64,000 nucleotides of DNA from Planotetraspora sp. A-T 1434 (lineage in GTDB: Bacteria > Actinomycetota > Actinomycetes > Streptosporangiales > Streptosporangiaceae): positions 1 to 64,000 of the forward strand of contig NZ_JAOEGB010000007.1 of the NCBI RefSeq assembly GCF_025420585.1, given 5' to 3'. Positions 39,859 to 47,821 of the stretch are shown in pieces. The translations under genes and the position numbers were made by a program. Numbering within the stretch: position 1 is the first letter of the stretch; every line of letters starts with the position of its first letter. The notes beneath the pieces are model-generated. The model made no database searches and had not been told where the DNA came from. It saw only the letters and a program-made list of their open reading frames with translations.

Positions 39859-42591
39859 CTAGATCCCGTCGAGGCGGGAGGCCAGCTGGGACCGCGAGGT
39901 GATGTTGAGCTTCGGGAAGATCCGGTAGAGATGGGAGCCGACCGTGCGAGGCGAGAGGTAGAGCCGCTGCCCGATCTCCCGGTTGGACAGCCCCGCCGCG
40001 GCGAGCCTCGCGATCTGCAACTCCTGCGCGGAGAGCGCGTCCTGGGCGGCGGGGCCGTGGTCGGGGGCGCGTTCCCCGGAGGCGCGGAGCTGGAACCGGG
40101 CCTGCTCGGCCCAGTGATTCGCGCCCATGACGTCGAAAGTGATCATCGCGGAACGCAGCGGCGCCCGCGACTCCGCGATACGCCGCCGGCGGCGCAACCA
40201 GCTGCCGTACGCCAGGTCCAGGCGCGCCTTGGCCCACGGCCAGCGGACGAGGTCGCGCCCCAGCGCGGTGAGGAACAGCTCCTCCGCCTCGTCGTCGTCG
40301 GCCAGGACCGCCCGTGCGTACGACAGGTGGACGTGCAGAGTGGCCGCCGGTGTGACGGCGGCGACCGATTCGAGATCGGCGATCACCGAGCGGGCGTCGT
40401 CGCAGCGCCCGGCGTGTACGGCGGCCTCGGCCAGGAACATGACGGCGTGGAACCGTTCGGCCTGGTGGAAGCATGGGCTGCCGGGGTCGAACAGCGGCCG
40501 GAGCGCGTCGTACGCCTCGGCGTGCCGGCCCACGCCGATCCAGCCGTAGCCGCGTGCGAGCTGGACACAGGCCAGCAGGTTGGTCAGACGCCTGCCGTTC
40601 GCGGCCTGTTCGGCCTCGCGGGCCATGGCCTGCGCCCGCTCGTTGTCGCCGCGCAGGCCGAGAAGCACGGCGTTGAGGACGAGCGACCCGGTGTCCCAGA
40701 TGGGCTGGCCGGTGTCCTGTGCGAGGCGGCGCCCCTCCTCCACCGCGGCGAGGGCCCGCCCCCACTCGCCCAGCTCCACGCGGTCCAGGATCTGCATGGT
40801 CAACACGTGCGACAGCAACCCGAGCCTCCCCTGCTCGCGGAGCTTGTTCTCGGAGCGGTCGAGGAAGTCGACGCTGAGCACCGGCTCGCCGATCGCGTGT
40901 GCCGCCTGGCCCAGCAGACGGAGCGCGGCGGCGTCGGCGACGGTCTCCACGGTCACCCGCGACAACAGGTCGCGGGCGGCACCGGCCTCCCGTACGGGCT
41001 CGGCGGTCGCCAGGGCCGCCACATAGCGCGGGTCGTCCTCGGCGTCCCGGAGCCGCCGGGTGGCGCCCGCCACCCGGGCGCCGGCCTCGGTTCCGGCGTC
41101 GGCCCACCAGCAGCGCAGGGACGCTCCCAGCAGAAGGTTGAGCGCGAGGTCGGTGTCCCCCGCGCCGGCGGACCGCAGCGCGAAGTCGCACAGCTCGAAC
41201 ACCCGTGTCGCGTCGCCGGGAACGCCGTCGTTGAAGATCTCCCGCAGCCACTCCGACCGGGCGCGGTCGAGCTCCGACAGGTCCGTACGGGCCGCCGCCT
41301 GCACGAAGTGGTCCACCATGTCGGCACGCCCCAACCCGAACGCGTGCTCGGCCGCGAGCAGCAGCCTCCGGCCGCGCTTCGCCGAGTCGGTGGTGAGCTG
41401 GGCCGAGCGTTCGAGCGACCGGATGGCCGCCGTCACCGACCCGCGGCGAACCGAGATCGCATGGGTGACCTCCAGCTCATCGGCGATCTCGTCGTCCGGG
41501 CCGATGATCGACTGCGCGCGGTGCCAGATGCGGCGGTACGGCTGGTCCTCCAGGACGGCGGCCAGCGCGGCATTGGCCGCCTGGCGGCGCGCGACGGTCT
41601 CCGAGTGCAGGACACCGGATCGGACCAGGGGATGCCGGAAGGTCACGCGCATCTCGTCGAACCGGAGCAGTCCGAGCTCCGCGGCGCTGTCCAGGACGTC
41701 GACGTTCACGGGCCGCCCGGCCAGCACCGAGGCCGCGGCCAGGATCTCCGGCAACTCGTCGACGGAGTCGACCGCCGCGATGAGCACCGCGTCGCGGGTC
41801 GGCCCGGGCAGTTCGGCGACGCGGCCGGCGAACGCCCGCTCCAGCCGGGTCGTCAGCGGCAGGAGGGAGGGGAGCTCCCCTCCGCGCTCACCGGCCGCCC
41901 GCCAGGCGGCGGGAAGCTCGACGAGGGCCAGCGGGTTGCCGAGCGCCTCCCCCAGGATCCGCTCCCGGTCCGAGAGGCTCAGGTCGGCGGCATGGGCTCC
42001 GAGGACCTCGCGCGCGGACGCGTCGTCCAGCCCGGGCACCTCCATCTCGCGCAGACCGGCGGCGGCGAAAGGGCCGGCATGACCCTTCCGCACGGCGCCC
42101 ACGACGATGATCGGGTCGCGGGACACCCGGCGTGCGACGAACGCCAGCGCCTCATGGGTCGGCCGGTCGAGCCACTGCACATCGTCGACCACCACCATCA
42201 CGGGCCGCGTGGCGGCGACCTCCGCCAGCAGGTTCAACGCCGCCATCGCGATCATGAAGGGCTCCGGCGGCGGTCCCCCCTCGTCGCCGAAGGCCGACAT
42301 AAGGGCGCGCCGCTGCGTCGCGGGAAGAGCGTCGCGGGTGCGGAGAATCGGACGGAGCAACCGGTGCAGCCCGGCGAAGGGCACCTGGGTCTCCGCCTCC
42401 ACACCGATCGTCTTCAGGACGTGGAATCCCGCCGCCCTGCCGCGCTCGGCCACGGCGCGCAGCAGCGTGGACTTCCCGATCCCGGCCTCCCCGAGGAGCA
42501 GGACGGCGCTTCCGCTCTCCCCGATCCGCTCGATGAGCCCGGCGAGCACCCGCATTTCCTCGCCCCTGCCGAAGACGTGAGTGGTCGTCAT
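39859..42591 (-). CDS. LAL-type (LuxR family, large ATP-binding) transcriptional regulator
   Basis: A 910-residue STAND regulator. Walker A LLLGEAGIGKST lies at residues 31-42 and Walker B VMVVVDDVQWLD near 135. A long helical repeat region (about 400-830) follows. The C-terminal LuxR HTH (LSAQELQIARLAAAGLSNRE... LSPRTVGSHLYRIFPKLNI) covers the last 60 residues. Such proteins switch on pathways for secondary metabolism, sugars or steroids on ligand and ATP binding. Its ATG overlaps the stop of a 27-codon leader ORF. Target genes are not evident; the amidohydrolase operon lies 182 bp beyond its 3' end on the same strand. Confidence 0.93.
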   Translation of the reverse strand: MTTTHVFGRGEEMRVLAGLIERIGESGSAVLLLGEAGIGKSTLLRAVAERGRAAGFHVLKTIGVEAETQVPFAGLHRLLRPILRTRDALPATQRRALMSAFGDEGGPPPEPFMIAMAALNLLAEVAATRPVMVVVDDVQWLDRPTHEALAFVARRVSRDPIIVVGAVRKGHAGPFAAAGLREMEVPGLDDASAREVLGAHAADLSLSDRERILGEALGNPLALVELPAAWRAAGERGGELPSLLPLTTRLERAFAGRVAELPGPTRDAVLIAAVDSVDELPEILAAASVLAGRPVNVDVLDSAAELGLLRFDEMRVTFRHPLVRSGVLHSETVARRQAANAALAAVLEDQPYRRIWHRAQSIIGPDDEIADELEVTHAISVRRGSVTAAIRSLERSAQLTTDSAKRGRRLLLAAEHAFGLGRADMVDHFVQAAARTDLSELDRARSEWLREIFNDGVPGDATRVFELCDFALRSAGAGDTDLALNLLLGASLRCWWADAGTEAGARVAGATRRLRDAEDDPRYVAALATAEPVREAGAARDLLSRVTVETVADAAALRLLGQAAHAIGEPVLSVDFLDRSENKLREQGRLGLLSHVLTMQILDRVELGEWGRALAAVEEGRRLAQDTGQPIWDTGSLVLNAVLLGLRGDNERAQAMAREAEQAANGRRLTNLLACVQLARGYGWIGVGRHAEAYDALRPLFDPGSPCFHQAERFHAVMFLAEAAVHAGRCDDARSVIADLESVAAVTPAATLHVHLSYARAVLADDDEAEELFLTALGRDLVRWPWAKARLDLAYGSWLRRRRRIAESRAPLRSAMITFDVMGANHWAEQARFQLRASGERAPDHGPAAQDALSAQELQIARLAAAGLSNREIGQRLYLSPRTVGSHLYRIFPKLNITSRSQLASRLDGI

Positions 42592-42671
42592 ACGGCCGGC
42601 CCCGGCATCGCGGCTTCAACTGCCCGGGCGTAGGCCAGGTGAGCCTGGCCGATCAGCTTCCTGGGGGACAT
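42588..42671 (-). CDS. 27-codon leader ORF coupled to the LAL gene
   Basis: ATG 42671 follows GGAG at 5 bp and encodes MSPRKLIGQAHLAYARAVEA plus MPGPAV; its TGA overlaps the LAL ATG (ATGA at 42588-42591). The good ribosome site and exact overlap suggest that translation of LAL depends on it. It may be the remnant of an older N-terminus or a functional leader peptide. Confidence 0.5.
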   Translation of the reverse strand: MSPRKLIGQAHLAYARAVEAAMPGPAV

Positions 42672-42688
42672 CCGCGCTCCATTCCTCG

Positions 42689-42702
42689 TACGAGTGATCG
42701 TA
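42689..42702. promoter_or_regulatory. Palindromic site upstream of the LAL leader ORF
   Basis: TACGA-GTGA-TCGTA has perfect 5-bp arms, overlapping a second palindrome CTCGTACGAG at 42685-42694. It lies 14-31 bp upstream of the leader ORF start. Confidence 0.35.
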
Positions 42703-42774
42703 GGAACTCCAGCCCGGCCGCCGCTTGGGTAAAACGACTCAACCTCCCGCACAGCGCAGTCATGTGACCCAAGA

Positions 42775-42793
42775 GACGCGCTACCGGCGCGTC
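42775..42793. repeat. Inverted repeat GACGCGC-TACCG-GCGCGTC
   Basis: Perfect 7-bp arms around five bases, in the middle of the 373-bp region between the divergent LAL and polymerase genes. It may be an operator or an RNA hairpin; nothing decides between them. Confidence 0.4.
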
Positions 42794-42838
42794 CTACGGT
42801 CGAGTCACTCGCGTTGGTCCCGAACGGAAGGTAAGGAC

Positions 42839-42946
42839 GTGAAGTCAACGGCTGCGCCCGCACGGTACGACGGGCTGGCACGATGCCCATCGGAGGCGCT
42901 GGCGCGCCGGCCACTCGGCAACCGGGGAGTTGACCCCGTGCTCTGA
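42839..42946 (+). CDS. Possible 35-residue ORF upstream of the polymerase gene
   Basis: GTG 42839 follows GGAAGGTAAGGAC and encodes MKSTAAPARYDGLARCPSE plus a basic tail, ending 18 bp before the LigD-like gene. It has no recognisable motif. It could be a leader peptide or a remnant of a lost gene. Confidence 0.3.
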   Translation: MKSTAAPARYDGLARCPSEALARRPLGNRGVDPVL

Positions 42947-42964
42947 CATGGGCATGGTGGGCTG

Positions 42965-43915
42965 ATGGCCAGCGATGAGGCGCGGGACGGGGTTGAGCTC
43001 ACCAATCTCGACCAGCCGCTGTTCGACGGGGCGGAGGCGACCAAGCGCGATCTGGTCGACTACCTGGACGCCGTCCGTGACCGCGTCATCCCGGCGTTGC
43101 GGGATCGGCCGCTGTCGGTGGTCCGGGTGCGGCAGGGCCAGGCGCCGTTCATGCAGAAGAACATCCCCAAGTACGCCCCGGCGTGGATCAGGACGGTCCC
43201 GCTGTGGGCGGAGACCTCGCGGCGGCAGGTGTCGTACGCCCTGTGCGATGACCGCCGCACCTTGCTGTGGTTCGCCAACCAGCGGGCGGTGGAGTATCAC
43301 CCGACCCTGGTCCGCGCGGGGCAGTGGGAGCACCAGACCCATCTGGTGCTCGACCTCGATCCGCCGCTCGCGGACGCGTTCCCGCTGGCCGTACGCGCCG
43401 CGCTCCTGGTCCGCCAGGCCCTGGCCGACGCGGGCCTGAAGGGGGCGGTCAAGACAAGCGGCGCGAAAGGCCTGCACGTGTTCGTGCCGATCGAGCCGCA
43501 CGCGGCCATGGCCGACGTGGCGGCGGCCACCCGGGCCGTCGCCGCGCGCGCCGAGCGCCTTGACCCGGTCCTCGCCACCACGGCGTTCATCCGGGAGGAC
43601 CGCGGCGGCAAGGTGTTCCTCGACTCCACCCGGTCCGGCGGGGCTACGGTGGTCGCGGCCTACAGCCCGCGCGTACGGCCCGGCGTGCCGGTGTCGTTCC
43701 CCGTGGCCTGGGCGGATCTGGACAGGGTCACGCCGGCCGACTTCACCGTGCACACCGCGGCGCGGCTGCTCGGCGACGGCGATCCGTGGGCGGAGCTCAT
43801 GCCGGAGCCGCAGCGGCTGCCCGCCGATCTGATCGAGGAGGGCCACACGATCCCGGTCGCCCGCGTGCAGGCGATGCACGAGGGCAAGCGGCGCGCCCGC
43901 GCCCGCAGAGCCTGA
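42965..43915 (+). CDS. Stand-alone LigD polymerase-domain protein (DNA primase/polymerase type)
   Basis: A 316-residue protein covering the LigD primase-polymerase domain alone: TKRDLVDYLDAVRDRVIPAL, VRVRQGQAPFMQKNIPKYAP, catalytic acidic motif HLVLDLDPP, SGAKGLHVFVPI and LATTAFIREDRGGKVFLDS. The ligase and nuclease domains found in full-length LigD are absent, and no ku gene is adjacent. It may supply fill-in synthesis in non-homologous end joining or repair. Confidence 0.9.
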   Translation: MASDEARDGVELTNLDQPLFDGAEATKRDLVDYLDAVRDRVIPALRDRPLSVVRVRQGQAPFMQKNIPKYAPAWIRTVPLWAETSRRQVSYALCDDRRTLLWFANQRAVEYHPTLVRAGQWEHQTHLVLDLDPPLADAFPLAVRAALLVRQALADAGLKGAVKTSGAKGLHVFVPIEPHAAMADVAAATRAVAARAERLDPVLATTAFIREDRGGKVFLDSTRSGGATVVAAYSPRVRPGVPVSFPVAWADLDRVTPADFTVHTAARLLGDGDPWAELMPEPQRLPADLIEEGHTIPVARVQAMHEGKRRARARRA

Positions 43916-43919
43916 AGGC

Positions 43920-43997
43920 TCACCCCGCTCGCGGCCCGCCGTACGCGCCGGCCGCTTCTGCGAAGTCCTCCAGCGTCACGTGGATCCGGTCGCGCAT
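43920..43997 (-). CDS. Possible 25-residue ORF in the ABC-operon promoter region
   Basis: ATG 43997 follows AGGAG at 4 bp and encodes MRDRIHVTLEDFAEAAGA plus GGPRAG, then TGA. The good ribosome site and amphipathic helix speak for it; the length and lack of a recognised family speak against. It may be the first exonic-length fragment of a deleted gene, since its end lies next to the polymerase gene's stop. Confidence 0.35.
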   Translation of the reverse strand: MRDRIHVTLEDFAEAAGAYGGPRAG

Positions 43998-44011
43998 CAC
44001 TCTCCTGTTTC

Positions 44012-44061
44012 TTGACTGGTGAACTCACCCGCGGTTACGGTAACTGCCAGAAAGCGCTTTC
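44012..44061 (+). promoter_or_regulatory. Promoter with LacI-type operator for the NMT1-type ABC operon
   Basis: TTGACT (44012-44017) and TACGGT (44036-44041) have an 18-bp spacer. The palindrome GAAAGCGCTTTC (44050-44061) sits where +1 to +13 should be; its AAGCGCTT core is the classic LacI/GalR-type half-site pair. Two further palindromes lie in the same region: GGTGA-AC-TCACC (44018-44029) and GTTAC-G-GTAAC (44034-44044). Confidence 0.65.
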
Positions 44062-44073
44062 CAAAGGGGGGCC

Positions 44074-44955
44074 ATGGTTTCGCGAAGCTCGACCCGCCGA
44101 CTCCAGCCGCCAGGGGCGCAGGCGGCGAGCGGCGTGACCGCGCGGAACCGGCCCGGTCCGGCGGAACGACTGGCCGCCGCCACTGCCCGGACCTGGCGCC
44201 CGGTCGCCGTGCTGGCGGCGCTTTTCGTGATCTGGTGGGCCGTCACCGCCGCGGGCCTCATCAAGCCCTATCTGGTGCCCTCGCCGGCACGGACCCTCGA
44301 CGCGGTCCTCAGCCAGTCGGCGTACTTCGCGCACAACACCTGGATCACGACGTACGAGACGGTGCTGGGTTTCGCGATCGCCATCGTGGTGGGCGTGCTC
44401 GCCGCGGTCGTCATGGTCTACTCCCCCACGGTCGAGAAGAGCCTGTACCCGCTGCTGCTGTTCGCCCAGGTCATCCCGAAGATCGCCATCGCGCCGCTGT
44501 TCGTGGTGTGGCTCGGGTTCGGCCTGTCACCGAAGATCGTCGTCGCGGTCCTGATGGCCTTCTTCCCCATCGTGATCTCCGCGGTCACCGGTCTGAAGAC
44601 GATCGACCCCGAGATGCTGCAACTGTCGTCCACGATGGGTGCGGGGACGGGCCAGACCTTCTGGAAGATCCGCTTCCCGGCCTCCCTGCCCCACCTGTTC
44701 TCGGGGCTCAAGGTCGCCGCGACCATGGCCGTCACCGGCGCGGTGGTCGGCGAGTTCGTCGGGGCCAACGAGGGCCTCGGCTACGTGATCCTGCAGGCGA
44801 ACGGCAACCTCGACACCCCGGTGCTCTTCGCCGGGCTGCTCATCATGTCCCTGCTCGGCGTGGTGCTGTTCGCGCTCGTCGAGCTGCTCGAGAACTTCGT
44901 CCTCCCCTGGCACGCCAGCCGCCGCCGCACCGACATCGCCACGACTTCCCTCTAG
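44074..44955 (+). CDS. ABC transporter permease (SsuC/TauC/ThiX type)
   Basis: A 293-residue inner-membrane protein with about six helices after a 45-residue cytoplasmic N-terminus. The ATPase-contact loop reads PEMLQLSSTMGAGTGQTFW and is followed by FPASLPHLFSGLKVAATMA, standard for the nitrate/sulfonate/taurine and thiamine-precursor permeases. AAGGGGGG precedes ATG 44074. First gene of a three-gene operon with the binding protein and ATPase. Confidence 0.93.
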   Translation: MVSRSSTRRLQPPGAQAASGVTARNRPGPAERLAAATARTWRPVAVLAALFVIWWAVTAAGLIKPYLVPSPARTLDAVLSQSAYFAHNTWITTYETVLGFAIAIVVGVLAAVVMVYSPTVEKSLYPLLLFAQVIPKIAIAPLFVVWLGFGLSPKIVVAVLMAFFPIVISAVTGLKTIDPEMLQLSSTMGAGTGQTFWKIRFPASLPHLFSGLKVAATMAVTGAVVGEFVGANEGLGYVILQANGNLDTPVLFAGLLIMSLLGVVLFALVELLENFVLPWHASRRRTDIATTSL

Positions 44956-44968
44956 GAGGAGACCCCCA

Positions 44969-46003
44969 ATGAGACCCCCGATGAGACTGCGCGTGCTCGT
45001 CGCCGGACTCGTGCCGGCGCTCCTGCTCACGGTCGCCGGCTGCGGCTCACCGGCGACGGAGAAGACCAAGGACGCCCAGGGCCGGGAGCTCGACAAGGTC
45101 ACGCTCACGCTCAACTGGTACCCGTACGGCGAGCACGCGCCGTTCTACTACGGCAAGAAGCAGGGGATCTTCGCCAGGCACGGCATCGACCTGACCATCC
45201 GGCCGGGGCAGGGCTCGCAGAAGACGATCCAGGCGACCGCCTCCGGGCAGACCGATTTCGGCTGGGCGGACACGCCGGCCCTGCTCGCGGGGGTGTCCCA
45301 GGGGCTGGAGGTGAAGAGCCTCGGCGTCTTCCTGCAGACCACGCCCTCGTCGGTGCAGTTCTTCGACGACAAGAACATCAAGTCTCCCGCCGATCTCAAG
45401 GGCAAGTCGATCGCCTCCACCGCCGGAGACGCGCTGAGCAAGACGTTCCCGGCCTTCCTGAAGGCCAACGGGCTGAGCCCCGGCGATGTCACGCTGCAGA
45501 ACACCGACCCGGCGGGCAAGATGGCGGCGGTCATCTCCGGCAAGACCGACGCCCTGCTCGGCTTCGCCACCGACCAGGGCCCCACGATGCAGGAGAAGTC
45601 CGGAAAGCAGGTCTCCTACCTGCGCTTCGCCGACTACGGGCTCAGTTTCTACAGCAACGGGCTGCTTACCTCGACCGGCACCATCGCGGACAAGAAGGAC
45701 CTGGTCAAGCGGATGGTCGAGGCCACCAGCGAATCCTGGACGGCGGCGGAGAAGGACCCCGGCGCCGCGGTCCGCGCGATGGCCGGCGCCTCCCAGCAGC
45801 TTCCCTCGGAGAAGGTCCTCACCGAGCAGTTCAGCGCCACGCTGAAGCTCCTCCACACCGACGCCACGAAGAGCCGGCCCCCGGGGGCGAACGCCGAGGC
45901 GGACTGGGCCAAGACCATCGCCACCTTCACCCAGGCGGGCGTGATCACCAAGGCCGAGCCTCCCGCGACGTACTGGGACGCCAGCTTCGCCCCGAAGGGA
46001 TGA
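44969..46003 (+). CDS. NMT1/THI5-like ABC substrate-binding lipoprotein
   Basis: A 344-residue lipoprotein. Lipobox VAGC with Cys25, then the NMT1/THI5-like fold: LTLNWYPYGEHAPFYYGKKQ, the GSQKTIQATASGQTDFGWAD loop, and KMAAVISGKTDALLGFATDQ. Homologues bind pyrimidine (thiamine precursor), riboflavin, sulfonate or purine-like compounds; WYP near the start is typical of the THI5-like members. GGAGGAG lies upstream of ATG 44969. The substrate cannot be fixed by inspection, and no TPP riboswitch is seen upstream of the operon. Confidence 0.92.
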   Translation: MRPPMRLRVLVAGLVPALLLTVAGCGSPATEKTKDAQGRELDKVTLTLNWYPYGEHAPFYYGKKQGIFARHGIDLTIRPGQGSQKTIQATASGQTDFGWADTPALLAGVSQGLEVKSLGVFLQTTPSSVQFFDDKNIKSPADLKGKSIASTAGDALSKTFPAFLKANGLSPGDVTLQNTDPAGKMAAVISGKTDALLGFATDQGPTMQEKSGKQVSYLRFADYGLSFYSNGLLTSTGTIADKKDLVKRMVEATSESWTAAEKDPGAAVRAMAGASQQLPSEKVLTEQFSATLKLLHTDATKSRPPGANAEADWAKTIATFTQAGVITKAEPPATYWDASFAPKG

Positions 46004-46827
46004 GGATGCGGACGGGCAACGGCATCGCCCCGCCGTACGACCCCGAGGTCACGACCGGCGCTGCCGTGGAGATCGACGACGTCGAGGTCCGCTTCCGCAC
46101 CAGGAAGCAGGATGTCACGGCCCTGCGGGAGGTCTCGCTGCGGGTCGAGCCCGGCGAGTTCGTGGCGATCGTGGGCGCCTCCGGATGCGGCAAGTCGACC
46201 CTGCTCAAGCTGGTGTCCGGCCTGCTGAGCCCGTCCTCGGGCCGGGTCCGGCTGCACGGACAGGACGTCCGGGGGCCGCGGCGCGACATCGGGTACGTCT
46301 TCCAGCGGGCCGCCCTCCTGGAGTGGCGGACCGCCCGGCGGAACATCCTGCTCCAGGCGGAGATGCGCCGGATGCCGAAGGAAGGGGCACGCGAGCGGGC
46401 CGACGAGCTGATGGCCATGACCGGCCTGACCGGTTTCGAGGACGCCTATCCGCATGAGCTGTCCGGCGGGATGCAGCAGCGGGTGGCGCTGTGCCGGGCG
46501 CTGCTGCACCAGCCGCCGGTGCTGCTGATGGACGAGCCCTTCGGGGCGCTGGACGCGCTCACCCGCGAGCAGATGAACGTCGAGTTGCGCCGGATCTGGC
46601 GCGAGACCGGCACCACCGTGCTGCTGGTCACGCACTCCATCGCCGAAGCGGTCTACCTCGCCGACCGGGTGATCGTCATGACCCCGCGCCCCGGCACCGT
46701 CGCCGAGATCATCCCGGTGGCCCTGCCCGCCGAGCGGAAGTACGGCGAGACCATGGCCGAGCCGGAGTTCGCCAGGGCGACGGGCCGGATCCGCGATCTC
46801 CTCGGAGCGGCGCCGGGCGCCGAGTGA
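46000..46827 (+). CDS. ABC transporter ATP-binding protein (SsuB/TauB/ThiZ type)
   Basis: A 275-residue ATPase. Walker A GASGCGKST, Q-loop YVFQRAALLEW, signature LSGGMQQRVALCRAL, Walker B LLMDEPFGALD and the switch His in LLVTHSIAEA are all present. ATG 46000 overlaps the lipoprotein stop (ATGA). The Q-loop with LLEW is characteristic of the nitrate/taurine class. It powers import by the preceding permease. Confidence 0.94.
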   Translation: MRMRTGNGIAPPYDPEVTTGAAVEIDDVEVRFRTRKQDVTALREVSLRVEPGEFVAIVGASGCGKSTLLKLVSGLLSPSSGRVRLHGQDVRGPRRDIGYVFQRAALLEWRTARRNILLQAEMRRMPKEGARERADELMAMTGLTGFEDAYPHELSGGMQQRVALCRALLHQPPVLLMDEPFGALDALTREQMNVELRRIWRETGTTVLLVTHSIAEAVYLADRVIVMTPRPGTVAEIIPVALPAERKYGETMAEPEFARATGRIRDLLGAAPGAE

Positions 46828-46947
46828 CCTGCGGTTACGCTCGCGTTCTTTGTGAGTCGTCACGTATCCTCCTCGGAAGCGCAGCGACTCGTTCTGCGAC
46901 TGGTCAAACGCATCGCGTATCTGTGTTCCCGACGGAAGCCGATTCCC

Positions 46948-47088
46948 ATGAGTCAGCATGTTCACGTCCGCCTCAGTCACGGCCTGGCCATAACCGAAGA
47001 GGGCGACCTGGTCGAGAAGACCGGCTGCCAGTGCGGCGCCACATGGACCGACACCTACCGCGTCGAGGACGGGCAGCCCGAGCCGTAA
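46948..47088 (+). CDS. 46-residue small protein with CxC motif
   Basis: ATG 46948 encodes MSQHVHVRLSHGLAITEEGD followed by KTGCQCGATWTDTYR and an acidic end. GGAAG lies 11 bp upstream. The CxC pair next to a Trp may bind metal. A longer in-frame reading from 46852 starts in the intergenic region and looks non-coding. No family is recognised. Confidence 0.45.
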   Translation: MSQHVHVRLSHGLAITEEGDLVEKTGCQCGATWTDTYRVEDGQPEP

Positions 47089-47147
47089 CAGCGTCAGCCA
47101 GCGTGCGGGCCTTCGGAGTGAATAGCCGCACCGGGCCGGGTCTGACG

Positions 47148-47182
47148 ACGGGGCGGGGCCGCTCAGGACGGCTCCGCCCCGT
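47148..47182. terminator. GC-rich hairpin between converging genes
   Basis: ACGGGGCGG (47148-47156) pairs perfectly with CCGCCCCGT (47174-47182). It overlaps the last codons of the HTH gene (stop at 47163) and follows the 46-residue ORF, so it can serve both directions. Confidence 0.55.
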
Positions 47183-47684
47183 GGTGGCCTTCCTGGTCCG
47201 CGGCGACGGACATGGACCCGAGCAGGCGCTGGGCGGCCTTCTTGAGCGCCGCGGCCACGGAGCCGGCGCGGACCCGTTCGAACAGCGGCGTCTGGGCGTC
47301 TTCGGCGACCGTCCGGAGCCTGGTCTCCTCCTCCTGGAAGAGGTCGTGGAACGCCGCGACCGGGCCGTCGGCCAGGCGGCGCCGGGCATCGCTGTGGCGC
47401 TGCGACACGCGGCCGGGCGTCACCCCGAGAACGCGGGCGATCTGCTTGTTGTCGACCTCGCGGGTGCGGCGGGCGCCACTGAGGATCCGCGCGATCTCCA
47501 GGTCCTCGAGGTGGGTCAGGAAGTTGATCTCGCCCTGCTTGGCCCGTTTGACCGCGGCGACGAGCCGGAGAAGGGCGACGGGGTCGTCGGTGTGCCGATC
47601 AGAGGCGATCTCGGTGAGGAACTCGAGCAGGAGACCGACATGGGTGTCGCTGGTGTCCGCCTTCGGGGGACGACCGACTGGCAT
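47163..47684 (-). CDS. Sigma-factor-like HTH DNA-binding protein
   Basis: A 173-residue cytoplasmic protein. The start MPVGRPPKADTSDTHVGLLL resembles an AT-hook-like GRPPK. A sigma region-4-like HTH lies at about residues 75-105: VDNKQIARVLGVTPGRVSQR, then HSDARRRL. No region 2 is present, so it is not a complete sigma factor. The end is Ala-rich and helical. GAGAAAGG precedes ATG 47684; a GTG at 47708 would add eight residues. Divergent from the TrmB/LuxR gene. Confidence 0.75.
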   Translation of the reverse strand: MPVGRPPKADTSDTHVGLLLEFLTEIASDRHTDDPVALLRLVAAVKRAKQGEINFLTHLEDLEIARILSGARRTREVDNKQIARVLGVTPGRVSQRHSDARRRLADGPVAAFHDLFQEEETRLRTVAEDAQTPLFERVRAGSVAAALKKAAQRLLGSMSVAADQEGHHGAEPS

Positions 47685-47785
47685 TGGCGCCTTTCTCTTT
47701 CGTTTCACGTGCGGACGGGGAACGGTACAGAGAGAAGGTCAGCAAGAGGTTTCCACCCGGTTATCGGGCGGCCAGTTCCGTCATG

Positions 47786-47805
47786 CCCAAATAGCGGTAT
47801 TTGGG
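47786..47805. promoter_or_regulatory. Perfect palindrome upstream of the TrmB/LuxR-type gene
   Basis: CCCAAATA-GCGG-TATTTGGG has exact 8-bp arms. It ends 16 bp before the start codon at 47822, and the other gene starts 102 bp away. An autoregulatory operator is the simplest reading. Confidence 0.6.
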
Positions 47806-47821
47806 ATGTCATGATTAGACA

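Noticed and set aside
39931-42633. 900-codon ORF on the plus strand
   Set aside because: Antisense to the LAL regulator; Arg/Gln/Gly-rich translation without any motif.
44012-44073. TPP riboswitch upstream of the THI5-like transporter
   Set aside because: The leader is too short (about 25 bases after the predicted start) and no thi-box is visible.
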